From assembly GCF_018139145.2 (NCBI RefSeq), contig NC_059500.1:19840101-19904100 (forward strand): a DNA stretch of 64,000 nt, given 5' to 3'. Under the pieces are notes generated by a model. It worked only from the letters and a program-made list of their open reading frames with translations. It was not told where the DNA came from and ran no database searches. This DNA comes from Gymnogyps californianus (taxonomy: Eukaryota > Chordata > Aves > Accipitriformes > Cathartidae). Of the stretch, positions 1 through 12,200 are shown in pieces (the first letter of the stretch is position 1; each line of letters begins with the position of its first letter). The position numbers and the translations under genes were made by a program.

Positions 1-202
1 TCTGCTCCCTCCCAGCTTCTTGCACACCTGCTTGCTGGCAGAGCATGGGAAACTGAAAAGTCCTTGGCTTAAGATAAGTGCTACTTAGCAACAACTAAAA
101 CATCAGTGTGTTATCAACATCATTCTCACACTAAATCCAAAACACAGCACTGTACCAGCTACTAAAAAGAAAATTAACTCTATCCCAGCCGAAACCAGGA
201 CA
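1..202 (-). mobile_element. Truncated avian ERV LTR (same family as the copy at 21244-21850)
   Basis: Read on the minus strand, this begins with TGTCCTGG at base 202 and aligns without gaps to 21244-21445. I count 8 differences in 202 positions, all transitions (about 96% identity). The TG start matches a retroviral LTR terminus. The rest of the element lies off the left edge, so its length, its target duplication and any internal region cannot be judged. It lies in the last intron of SNX24, in the opposite orientation to that gene. Confidence 0.85.
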
Positions 203-3032
203 GACTTCTGTTCAAGATTTTGCAGTTCTTTGATGGTATTTGTCTTCCTTCCCTGATGTATACTCCGAGTAAGGCTAAGCTTCCTTTTCTTGAAATCATT
301 AGGAACTTTATAATGAATTTTGTAACTACTCCTTTCAGTAGTGCTTTACTTGGATTAAGATAAAAGCCTCTTCTAATGTGAGACGTTTAAATATTAAGTA
401 GGCCTCATAATGACATCTGAAACAAAGGACTTTTCAGGCTTTTGCCAAGGCATTTTTTGGCCTTGACACACAATATTTAGAATTTCATGGCAAGTGAATA
501 TTCTTTGTATTTGAAGACCCTAAAACATCAAATTCATTTGCAAGTTATTCTTTAACTTAATGAATTAAAACAGAAATTAGAATGTGAGTTGTAGTTTAAA
601 AAAGGAAGAAAACCAAGTCATAAGTCTAGAGGCTCTACTAGTTGACTCAAGTCTAGTTAGAAAGAAACAAAGTTTTTACACAACTACCATTGCCTTTAAT
701 TCTTCTTTGTTTTTAGTTTGCAGCACAGAGAAAATACAGATGAACTTTCTAAAATTTTCTCTCTCAGATCAGTTCTTACTTTGATAGACTCTGATTCCTT
801 TGTAAAAAGCAGCCAAGGTTGTTCAAACTATGACCAAAAGTAGGTGTCCATTAGCAAATAACTACTCATTGTATGTACTCTTTGAAGAAGGTGAACTGTG
901 ACAGTTGTTTGGATCAGAAGTGGAGTTAGTCTTTCCTGAATACAGGAATGCCTGTGTTAATGTCTTCCCATAAAACAGGAAATTGTGTATTTGTGGGGTT
1001 TTAATGAAATAAATAGTTGTTTCTGGAATAAAATACTCAAAGAACATTTTTTTTTCCCTCATTGCACTGTTACTTGTCTTTATAAAATACAGTCTTGCCA
1101 TTTCTCTAATGACTGGACTTTAAGCATTGTTGAGTTGCAAGACAACTTTCCAAAAATAAGATTGACAGTTTCAAACCTAATTGATTTTCAGACTCACCTT
1201 TTCATAATGTATCTAACACAGTCTGAGTGCATGAGCACATCAATTTTTGTGTAAGGTGGCCACTTCTTTTTGAGGGGGTGGAAAAAAAGAAAATTACATA
1301 CTATTTTGAAGAAAAACTAAGGAAAAATCTAAACCGCTGCAAATTGAAAATGATACCTCAGAAGCTAAAAAATGGAATCTCAGATTTACTGTCGATTTAC
1401 TGTCACTTGTTTGAAAATTGTTCTGACGATTCTTTAAGCCACGTAGTATCACAGATCTGCAAGACTGTGCTTCAGTGTATTTATACATTTAACTTAAATT
1501 AGTATGCTTGATTTTTTAAGCAACAAAGCCTCACAGTAAATCTGATGCTGTAAAGTTGTATCATTTTTTTAATCAATACTCATTTTCCTATATATACTGT
1601 ATGTTACAGAAGAACCAGTAAAAACTGGTTTCTGGCACTGCAGCATTTAATTTAGAAGGAAAGCATCAGATTGCCCTCACAAGTGTATTTTTAATAACAT
1701 TAATGACAACAGCATAGGGTTATTCTACCAGGGTGATTTGGGATAGCTGAGCTTGCAGGACTTGAGGAACCATTATTGGATTCAAAACATTAATAAGTAA
1801 TTTATAATGATGACTTACTATGAGAAGTTGGGGAGAATTATGCATGTATTGTTTATGGTGGAGGTTGCAGTTCATTAAAACATCCTAAAATATCTCTGTT
1901 TGTAACATCTTTAATACACTGGAATCACCTTATTAATACGTATCAGATAACACCTTTAAGCTAGTAAGGATTACTTTTTTCCTGACGGAGTCTAAATCTA
2001 CTTTTTGCTCAATATTTTTACTTCCAAAATGATTTTAGCAAAAGAATTAGGGGCAAATCTAGTTCCCATCCACACTAGGTGATTTAATTTATCAAGTATC
2101 TAATGATTTTTATAAAAGTTGCATCTCCCTTTTTGAATATCCTGTAGGCTGATAGGTAAAGGAAAGATTTGGTTAGTGTGGAAAGTTCTGTATCAGAAAT
2201 AGTCTGTTCTTCTAGGCAAATCCACTTCCTAGTGTACTAGCAATTTTAAGATCGTAAGATGTTATCAGAAATTCTTACTCTTAATGCCCAGTGATTTAAG
2301 TAAACCCTTCATTAAAAACGCAGGAGTTGGTGCATTTGAAAAATATTTTCACTTCATTAATGTACACCCTGCCATTCCTCTGCGTGGATCTATTACTGTG
2401 TTCTATCAGGTAATACTTTCATGCTAAATTTAACATGAAAATTAAGTGCCAGTTTCCTCTACATTTGTGGTAAGAACATAGTGGGTTTTTTCCTTCAGAT
2501 ATTACAGGATGACTTGTTGTAACACGTGATATTTTATGTTGATTAGACAGCCTGAAATTTTCCTGCCTCAAATAATCATCTCTGATTGTATAGGCATCCT
2601 CAAGTCTTCTCAGTCTAAACATCGCTGTAAACCACAATGGAAAAACAGCTTTGAAGTATTCCCAGTAGCAATCTTGGAATTTCTTCAAGTATATTGAGAT
2701 TTTGTTAGAAATTGAATTGCCAGTGTAATCCATCTTCCTTGTGAGAAAAGATTCAGATAAAGAGCTGGAGCCTAGCAGCATTAAGTATTAGAACATCCCT
2801 TTAAATCAATAAGCTACAAATCTGGCAGCGCATTCATGCAATGCCCAGCGCTACACTAAAGTGGTTTTAGTGCTGAAACAGCATTACTAATAGCACATCC
2901 TCAACATGGATAAACAGTTGAGTGATGCAGTAACCCAAATTATACAAGGCCTTACCTAGTTAAGTTTCACAAAAACATTTATATTGTACTGACATAGATA
3001 AGAAAGCAAAGTTTTTTCTTCTTTTTTTTCAG
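203..3032 (+). other. SNX24: Last intron of SNX24 (3' part)
   Basis: AT-rich, non-coding DNA upstream of the SNX24 terminal exon. I looked for the preceding SNX24 coding segment and did not find it, so the intron continues to the left of the window. The ORFs here are short and unsupported. It ends in a strong pyrimidine tract and AG acceptor at 3031-3032. Confidence 0.7.
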
Positions 3033-3103
3033 ATGACTTTCCAAACGTAGTTATAGAAGGCATTCTACATGGAATATTTTATCCTCATTTACTGCCCAGG
3101 TAG
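3033..3103 (+). CDS. SNX24: SNX24 terminal coding exon (sorting nexin 24, C-terminal 22 residues)
   Basis: A pyrimidine-rich acceptor ending in AG (3031-3032) is followed by two bases that finish a split codon, then 22 codons and a TAG stop at 3101-3103. The peptide begins DFPNVVIEGILHGIFYPH and ends in LLPR, matching the conserved C terminus of vertebrate SNX24 as I know it. SNX24 is a small sorting nexin, essentially a phosphoinositide-binding PX domain, that acts at endosomal membranes. The PX domain itself is encoded upstream of the window. Position and strand fit the known SNX24-PPIC-PRDM6 order, in which SNX24 and PPIC converge. The frame has no breaks. The exon is too small for an ORF caller, so the call rests on peptide recognition plus the splice site. 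Confidence 0.9.
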
Positions 3104-3275
3104 AAGTGATGTGTGGCTAGAAGAAGCTGAAGCAAGTCTCCGAGTCATGTTTAATGGAATTAACAGGAATAAAATTCTGTGATGTGAAAATTATGCTCAG
3201 AAGCAAGAGGCACAACCTCAGTTTGAGTTCAAGCATTATATCTTTTTAAATAAAATCAATGTCACTACAATTGCT
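3104..3275 (+). other. SNX24: SNX24 3' UTR with polyadenylation signals
   Basis: Non-coding sequence after the SNX24 stop. It contains AATAAA at 3168-3173 and again at 3249-3254. The second, followed by mixed U-rich sequence, is a plausible main cleavage signal, giving a UTR of about 170 bases. Another AATAAA near 4040 could serve a longer form. Exact 3' ends need RNA data. Confidence 0.55.
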
Positions 3276-5670
3276 GCTTTTAAAAAAAGATATGGAAACA
3301 ACAGTATTGAAGTTATTTATACCTTTATATATTGACATGCTCTAACTATTTAACACTAAAAGCTGAAAGTCATACACTGAATTACACTAGCCTTTGAAAA
3401 GAATTGAAAGCTTTACTAATTATTTCTATAATTGCTATCATAAATTACACTAAACATTTTTGCACCACGATTTTTCCCAGCACATTACCCATTGCTGGCA
3501 GTGGGTGGATTAAAAGTGCTGGCACTGAAGAGAGTGTGTGAGAAATTGCCAAAAAAAAAAATTTAAAGCGGAAAGAAATTGAAAGCAACTTAAAGTATTT
3601 TGTTCTTTTTTTTGAAATTATTTTGAATCTGCTCCTTAATATCAGGTTGGAAAAGAGCCAATGCAGGTGTATGGAGAGTTTCTACCGGAAAACATGCTTC
3701 CACATTCTGAAATACATAGCGCGCTCTCAGGCAATTCTCTAGATTTCAGTTGAACTTATTTTATGTACCAGGAGATTTTACATGGCATTTATGCATCTCC
3801 GTTCAGTTATGACATCCAATCTGTGTGTGTGTCTACTCTTCACGTCAACTTGCAGACTGTATTCCATATCTTAACATTTTATAAGTCACAGAGCATACAA
3901 CTCCGTGGTAAGCTAAAGCAAGAATATGATTAAGTAGTAAAATGATAAAACTAAACCTGATACATATATATATACTTATATATATATATATTTGTTCAGA
4001 TTTAACTGGAAATTTGTATGTGTGCTACTGGACATTACAAAATAAATTACTAGAACATGAATGCACCGCTTCAGTGTATTTTTGGTGTGTTTCTATTCAA
4101 ACAAGACGTTTCTCTGAGCTTGTGTCATCAGAGATGGGTTTCACAGATATCTCCACATGAAGCATGAGAAAATACCTGGGTGTCTGCTTATTTAAAACTC
4201 TCAGCACCATGCTACCTGAACATGCTAGGCTTATAAAAGTGTATGTCTTGGGGGAAAAAATTCAGTGTAATTGAACAGCCAGTAAGTCACTGGGCTCATC
4301 AGAGGAAGGGAGTGTTGCACAAAAGCAGTAATGGCAAAGCTGGACACGAACAGAAGTCTGATCCTGGAGATGCATGGGTTCCCTCCTGCTGACTACTAAA
4401 TCTGTTTTAAAGCTGCTTGGGGATGGTGAAAAGCTGGGACTTGTATAAAAAGTAGGCCTGTGACTACAGCACTTGCTCAGCTAGCAGAAATCTCTAACAT
4501 CTCTGTCTGCAGGGTCAACCTCCAGGAAAGCTTTTAGCTACTAGCAGACAGCTATTTGGGCAAGGGAGTGTGAGGCACTCTCACTCTTACTTCCTAACAC
4601 TGCTTCCCAGTGCTGCTTTTCAGAGAATTTTACTTTAAACAGTTAGTAGAAAGAAAAATCAACAGGGTTAAAATGGAAGTCTGATTGATTGCCTAGTACT
4701 AGGCAAATTTAGAGGCCCTCGACAAGTTCTCCTCTAGCTCTGTTTTAAAGAGGACAGTAATCCTTTCACAGATCTCTGAAAAACAGTGTCAGTATTTACC
4801 CTCAGGAGAGGCCCCAGGGCTGTGGATGGTGAACCAGCAGAAGCACCCCTGTAACTACAAATGACTGACATGTCAGCAGGACCTGAGGTAAATCCCTGCC
4901 CACAGCATTCTCCTGTTTCCTTGCGAGGGGGGTGCCAGTAGGTACCTGCAAGCTCTGTGCTGTAGTACTCGCTCTTCCTCTGCGCCACTCGAAGTCTGGA
5001 TACCTCACATGGGCTCCCGGACACCCTTCAGGAAACTATTCACTACAAGGATAAGTGCTGTGCTGCCTGCTGTGCAGGTGGATGAATCCCTCATCAGATC
5101 TTGGCATCAGCTCTTCCATCTTGAGTTCTAAACCACTGGAAACGCAAAAGAAAAATCCACATCTCTTTCCTGTGGAGTACTACGTAACTCATTAAAGAAC
5201 CTAACAAACACTGTCTCTAAGTGGTACCTTATCGTGACCGTGTTTAAAAGCTAGCAGTTAAGTTGTTTTAGAAGCATTACAAAAATAATGAACCTAAAAT
5301 TGCATCTCTGACATACAGCAAAACTGCAAGAAAAAGCATTTGAGCTTTATCATAAATAACATTAGCTAGGCATTATAAAATTCACTCTGCTATAAAACAA
5401 GGACTCTTCTGTTTTATTCAGTTTCTAACTGATGATCTTAACAATAGACAGAGCTGCTCTTTCTTGATTAAAGGATTGTATCTCAATACCGTGGGCTTTT
5501 TGAACAACAGCAGGGACTTTATCTGACACGTTAAGATTAGAGAAATTTACCATCCCTGCTCTAACGTTATAGCCTCATTTCCTGGAAAGCAGCACCCCCT
5601 GCATATTTTGCAGAATCAACTGAGGTGAGAAAAAAGGCCTTTGTGGGAGGGAAATAAAAAAAGTTCTTCA
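3276..5670. other. Intergenic DNA between convergent SNX24 and PPIC
   Basis: About 2.4 kb between the inferred 3' ends of two convergent genes. It is unique-looking, mostly AT-rich DNA with an AT dinucleotide tract near 3965-3992 and a more GC-rich patch at about 4740-5030. The ORFs in that patch match nothing I recognise and lack splice or start support. No gene is supported. Confidence 0.5.
3963..3992. repeat. AT-rich dinucleotide microsatellite
   Basis: Alternating TA units with a short interruption, seen directly. It lies between the 3' ends of SNX24 and PPIC. Confidence 0.8.
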
Positions 5671-5677
5671 TTAAGTA

Positions 5678-6110
5678 TTTATTTGAAATCAAAGTTTATT
5701 CAAAACACTTCTGTATTTTACTTTTTTTTTTCGTTTTTAAAAATGCTGATACTGTTACAGGAAAATAATATTTTCAGTTGAAAAAGCAGAAACAAATATT
5801 GCAAAAATTTCCAAAGCGAACAAAATGACTGTATTTCAAACCTTGAAAAAATAGAAGTACTTCTAAAATTTTTCACGAAAGACTTTCTGCAAGATCTAGG
5901 ATTTAGTGGGATATGTCCTGAATTTCAAGGAGTGACAGCTCCATCAAGTTGTTATAGAAGTGGTCATATCCTTTATGTATTTAGCAAATGATAAGTATTG
6001 TCTAAATATAGCCTCATATGTTTTGAGAAGAAAACGGATAGTTGAGATCCATCAAAAATAGGCCTTTAAGAAAAGTCATGTAGTTTTACTTTCTATTCTG
6101 ACTGTTGGTC
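5678..6110 (-). other. PPIC: PPIC 3' UTR with polyadenylation signals
   Basis: Runs downstream of the PPIC stop on the minus strand. Minus-strand AATAAA hexamers lie at 5700-5695 and 5683-5678, so cleavage is expected just below 5680. The UTR would be roughly 430 bases. The end is inferred from signals only. Confidence 0.6.
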
Positions 6111-6239
6111 TCACCAGTCACCTACTTCAACTACAAATGGTTCTTTTACAGCTATTTTGCCACTGTTCACAATCACACAGTCTTGAAGAGGCCGGTCATG
6201 TTCATCTGTCTGCTGGAGTTCTATTGAGTGCACCACAGA
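6111..6239 (-). CDS. PPIC: PPIC coding exon 5 (C terminus)
   Basis: 42 codons plus a TGA at 6113-6111. The peptide runs from [17 protein letters not shown] to VVEVGDW, the PPIC-type C terminus. The acceptor AACAG (ending at 6240) is preceded directly by a 29-base poly-T tract on the coding strand (plus-strand A run 6245-6273). Confidence 0.95.
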   Translation of the reverse strand, partial: SVVHSIELQQTDEHDRPLQDCVIVNSGKIAVKEPFVVEVGDW

Positions 6240-6240
6240 C

Positions 6241-6276
<36 letters not shown>

Positions 6277-9200
6277 TTCAGTTTAGCCAAGGAAACTCCA
6301 GTGGCTCAAGTCTGGTACCAGCTAAACAACTAAGTGCTCCTAGCATTCCTATTTATTAAGGAATTTCTGAACAAACACCTTTACCCTTTTGAGTTCCCAC
6401 ATGCTTTTTTCCCCCCTTGTTAACAGCTGTGCCACTCTGCAACCCACCCACAGTTGACAGAAGCACATGGAAGGCTGTTTGCCCTTCCATAAAAAACTTT
6501 CAGCCAACAAAAACATTATGAAAGGACAACTAAAAATATCCTTTCAGCTGATTGACCTAGCACATACAGGGTCTATCTGTAGCCTATGAGCAGAAAGTGA
6601 ATCCAGAGATCATAAAGGATGAGCAGTAATTATTTTTCTAATTGTACAGCGTAACTGTGCTTCAAGAAATCTGATGACTGCTTTTACCTTTAGTATAACA
6701 CACACAGAGAGATTTTAAGTGTGGAACAATGCCCTCCAGTCAGACAGGTACAGGTAAACTACTGGTCTCACGCTAGGCAACTAATTAAAGCAGTATTTTT
6801 AAAGGACAAAATTCAGTTAGGAATATTGACTACTTGGCTTTGGATATTTGTCCATTAATCTAACTAAACTAAAGCTTAGTCTAAGTGTCTTAAAAATTTT
6901 CAGCTACTACTGTACCTCATGAGAACTGAATTCAATATGAATGTGAGTCGGGGGCAAGTGTTCTGATGAGGTTTTCAAACTCCTCAAAGAACTGGCCAGT
7001 GCAGCAGTTCATGCTTCCCCCATTCACTTCAAAACAGATTAACTGGAATAATGTAAAAGGAAAACCAGACTACTAGAAGTATAATCAGTTGGAAGTACCA
7101 TTTTTAAACTTAAATTCTATTTGGCCTTTGATCAGTTTTGCAGTTGTGTACAGTTTGAGGGAATTCACTAGATTTTTTCTCTTTTTAAACAGATCTGAAT
7201 ATATGTGTTCGTATACTTTACATTCACATGCTTCTAAAACCCCAACAGTGAAAGTGTTATCCATAACTAGTACATGCTACAAAATTAGATTTTAGCTTGT
7301 AGACATACAATTATTTCGTGGCTAACAGCATTAGTGAAAGGGGGACCTGAACTTATCCCATTTGTAATCTGCAAAGGTGTCAGTGTTGATTTCAGTGGTT
7401 ACTGGTCTGAAACAAGAGCTGTGAAAGCCAAAGGCATGATTTAAGTTTCCATTTCTACAGTCACCATTTGCTATTTCACTTCTAAATCATCCAGCTCCAG
7501 GCTCTTCACAATCATTTTCTACCATGTACATACTAGATAAACACTCTTGAACCACAATGGTGTAAGTTACACTAACACAGATACAATGCGGCAGAATTTG
7601 TCCAGATTTTCTTGGATTAATCTTGCCACTACTTTTAGCTTACCATTCCATCGAGGACTTTGCCAAATACTACATGTTTTCCATCTAACCAGGAAGGCTT
7701 TGTTACACTGATGAAGAACTGGGATCCGTTGGTGTCTGGGCCAGAATTAGCCATGCTAACCCATCCAATTCCATAGTGTTTGAGCTTGAAGTTCTCATCT
7801 GGAAACCTTTCTCCATAGATGCTTCTTCCTATGACACAAAATAAGAAAGCAAACCTTATTAAAAAAAAAAAAAATCAAACAGATTTTTTGTTCAAAAATG
7901 GGAAAAACAAAGTATAAATTCAGGCCTTGAAGATTCATTGTTTGAGTAAGCACAGCAACATCACTGTTCCATCATCAGTGATTCCATAACTAAAAGCATT
8001 TTGTGTTTAAAGAAAAAGATAACCTAAAACACCACATATAAGGAGAGAATATTTAAAGCTGATGATCCTTTATCCTTTGAATTTAACAAGCAAGCTGAGT
8101 ACCTTCAGAGGTGCTGCTTACATACACCACTGAACAATAGTATACTTCACGCTGTTCAACAAATTTATATTATGTAATTATGGCCACTAAAAATAAGGTT
8201 GCCATGTTTTGTGACAGTTTTAGTCTTTACTTTTACAACTTTTCCTCCTAATAAGAAATTGCTTTAGACATGTTTAGAAATATATGAAGACCAAATGGAA
8301 GTTAGCCTAAAAGACTCAGTGTGGATTTGTACAATCACTACATAAGGATTTTGATGTTTCTGAAATAGTTCTGAAGAGAAAACATTTGAGTCATGTTTAA
8401 ACCACCATCATTTTGAAAAGAGAAGGCTGTCTGTCTCCTTCTTTATTTGTACAGTGCCCAGCACAATGGGGACACTGCTTCCAACACTGCCAGATACTAT
8501 CCCAATGAACAGTATTAGCAGGCAAACAAACACTGCCTACCTTTAATGCTAAAACCGTGTCTTTGGTATTTTAGCCTTCCCCATTGTTCACTGCAAGGAA
8601 AAGGAACGTGTGTTTTCCATTCTGTCCCAGCGGGGAAATCGCTAACATTGAATGTGCGTGCAAAGGAAGAGAAGAAATCAGAAGCCAGAACGCATGCAAT
8701 GCAAGAGATGCTGCACTGGGATCGCCCTCCTTAGTGGACTGAGCTGGTCTTCTGGAGGCTCGGGAGGGAGAAGTGATACACAGAGCCAGAACTCACACCA
8801 CCAGTAAGTTTATAGTTTTAAATTTAGTAAGAGAAAAAAGGGGAGAGGGCATGACCCTCATTTTCTAATTTCTCTACCTGTTTTGAAATTCCCTCCCATA
8901 GCACATTTCAGAAGGTTCCACATAACTGGCTGAGCTGAGGGCAGAGAGGACAGCCTACTCCTTCCCTACCTGCCTTCCCTCTACGCGCTTTCACTGTTTC
9001 ATCATGAATTAGTTTTCTGCTGGATGACTTGAATTGGTTCACGTATACATGCAATCAATGAGTGCCTCAGGGAAGGAGTGCTGTCACAAAGCCAGAGCAG
9101 GGGAAGGGCGGAGACATCCATCTTTTGGTGACAGTATGTTGGAGGAGCAGCTCAGCTGGTCACCTGGCTCCAGCCCACCACGCAAAGCCATGCCTCTTGA

Positions 9201-12200
9201 ACGGGGACAAGTCACAGACAGAAAAGAGCTATCTGCAAAAATTGAGGACAAAGGAAGCTCTACACATACTTATAATCAGGTAATCCAAATAATTGCAGCT
9301 TATGTTCCAAGATGCTTGGAAAAGTACTAGATGCTTTAAAACAAATGGGTTTTTTTTCATTTATGTGAGCTGAAAGAATAAGGGAATATGCTGGTTTGCC
9401 CATCTTTTGAGCAGACATTCGAAGAAAGAAAAGGGAACCTAGAAGATACTAAGCATGTTACCTCCTGAGCCATCTCCAGCTGTAAAGTCTCCTCCTTGAA
9501 TCATGAAGTCTTTAATCACACGATGAAATTTACTTCCTTTGTATCCATATCCTCTCTAAGAAAATGAAATAATTCTTTAAATGACAGTTCTATGCAGTCA
9601 TATGGAAATACGCATGTGGTGAATGGCCAGATTTCACAGAATATACCACCACTGGAGACAAATACTGGCAAGAAACAAATTAAACTGAGATGCAGGTGAA
9701 TGCAGCTGTGCAGCACTGCCACAAAGCAGGTATTATTCAGGTGATCGAGCCATTGTCTTTGTTTGACTGGTATCTGACCACAGTACCTCTACATGCTAGA
9801 TCTGCATGGCAGGGACAGACTGAGGTGGTGATAGCCAACATCTCATAATTACATCTTGTGAACTAAGCCCCAAGGGCCTGGGAAGACACACACCAGTGCG
9901 CAGCCTTGGGGATGGCACTCTTGCACAGGCTCCACTGAATTAAGATCAACAGTTCACAACTGAAACAGCATTAAACAAATATTTACTTCCCAATCCAAAC
10001 TTGAGACACAGTGGAAGAAAACCGCAAACGTACTTCTCCAGTTGCCAGCGCAATGAAGTTCTCCACAGTCTTTGGGACAACTTTTCCAAACAATCCAATT
10101 ACAATTCTGCCAACATCTTTGTCTCCAATCTTCACATCAAAGAACACCTGAACATTTTTGTGAAGAGAACAAAAGTGACATAAACATGAGCACAACAAAA
10201 AGGCCAAGCTTTTGAAAGCAGAAGGTTGTAAGAAACTGCTTCTGGCTGGTCTATATTAATAATATCCTTCAATTCCTGAGGATGCTGTTTAAGAAAAATC
10301 CTTTCAGAGCTACCAAAATCAGATTATACAGAAAACTGTTTAAGAACTGGTGACTATACGTTTTGATTCTCATTGCTTCTAAGGGCTCAGTGAGACTGCT
10401 GTATCACAGCTTTGAAGGTAGTGTTCAAGAAGATTTTTCCCAGACATGCATGTCTTTAAAGCTGTACAGAAAAGATGAAATATGAAGGTAAGAAAGAACA
10501 ATGATGCTATTCCAGTGTGGTGAACAATAACAAGGAACTATAGTACTGACACTCCCCACAAACAATAGTTTGCTATCCACTCAATCTTCACTGTTCTAGG
10601 CATTAGTATCTATGTAAGTATAGGCAAAAGCCTAAATTTCATTAAATTGACGAACAGTAGGAAGAAAATCCTATAGCTCAAGCAAGGAGTCACTTTCCTA
10701 AATATGAATTCAAACCTGATAAATAACCAGGCTACGTTATTCAGCTGATTGCCTAAAAGCTTCAGTGTAGATGTTGCTAAAAAGCAACTTCAAAAGGCAA
10801 ATGAGTTATAAAGCATTTTAATATAGTTCAGAATATATGAATGCATATTTGAACGTGCAAAAATGTTCCAACAATTACTGAAAACAGGAACAGCTGTCAG
10901 GAAATGAGGCACTTTGAAGTTCTGAAAAAGTTACATAAAGACTATTACAACTTCTAGGAAACAGCAATGTGTATGCCTATGATGTGGCATTCGCTGTTCC
11001 TTGTGGCACTTGACCAAATATTACGTGTCTGCAACACTAAGAAATTAGTCCAGTAATGATAATAAATGACCACAGTCTCTGCAATGTGAATGCCTCTTTC
11101 ACGCTCTCCTACTAAACATTTCTATCGTCTCTTGATCTTCCATGTGGTTTTGACTGTTGAACTTTTGGCTAACGCCATAAAAGCTCTATAAAGAAAATAA
11201 AATTCCTTTTGATACACCTCATTCATTTCCTTGGCACTTGGCACTAAATAACATAGCTCTTAGATGTGTGGCTCCCAAAGTATTAACAGCACACTTTCAC
11301 TAACTTCTTAACATTTTTATAAACATACCCCTCTGAATTTTGCCACCAGGGTTATCTAGGTAAGGGGTATTGCCTGACTACATTTTCTAAACACACCTTA
11401 TTTTGCCTGGAAATGTTGTCCTAGTGGGACTGCCTGAAATACATAAGCATATAAGTAACACAATTGAGGCTACCAAACAATGACCCCAGAAGACAGTAGT
11501 AACATCACTTTCACAGAGCACATGGAGACAAGCCCATCATATATTGTAAACCTAACCCAACCAGAAGGCTTCATTTGTGGCAGAGCTGCTCGCCTAAACA
11601 GCAAACCCAGTACTTCCAAAAAGCATTGCTTCGGCTTATTCTGCGTTTGTGAACAAACAGTAAGGTCCTGGGTTCCTGTTAGCACTCCACATACCTGTGC
11701 TACACGCTTGGTGATTTTTTGGAAAGCTCTGTGCTTCCTAATTATGCACCATATAATGTGGCTGTGCATATTTCTGGCCAGGAAATCAAATACGGAAATA
11801 TTTGGTAGCCCTAGATGCCATTTTTGCAGAGAGAAGCCATGTTCTCTTAAGCGTATTTCCTCAAGTTCTCTGGAAAGTCAATAAGCATGTAGACACTAGT
11901 GAGCTGGTCAGCACAGCAGTCTCAAATCTCAAAAAACATCTGGCCAGATTCTTCACCAAAAACTCTTAAAGAAAATAAATATTATAAATTTTCAGTCTTA
12001 CTAATATTTATATAAATATTTAGTCCTATTTACAATTTGCATTAAGTATTTCAAGACTGAAATGAAAAAGAGTGCACCAGTAAGAGCGGCTGGCTCTCAT
12101 GAACGTATTCATGTATAATTTACACAAGATGGTATATATCAAAATGAAAAAAACAGCCAAAAGTATTCAATTATTCAGGGGAAGAAAAAAAGTTGACTGT

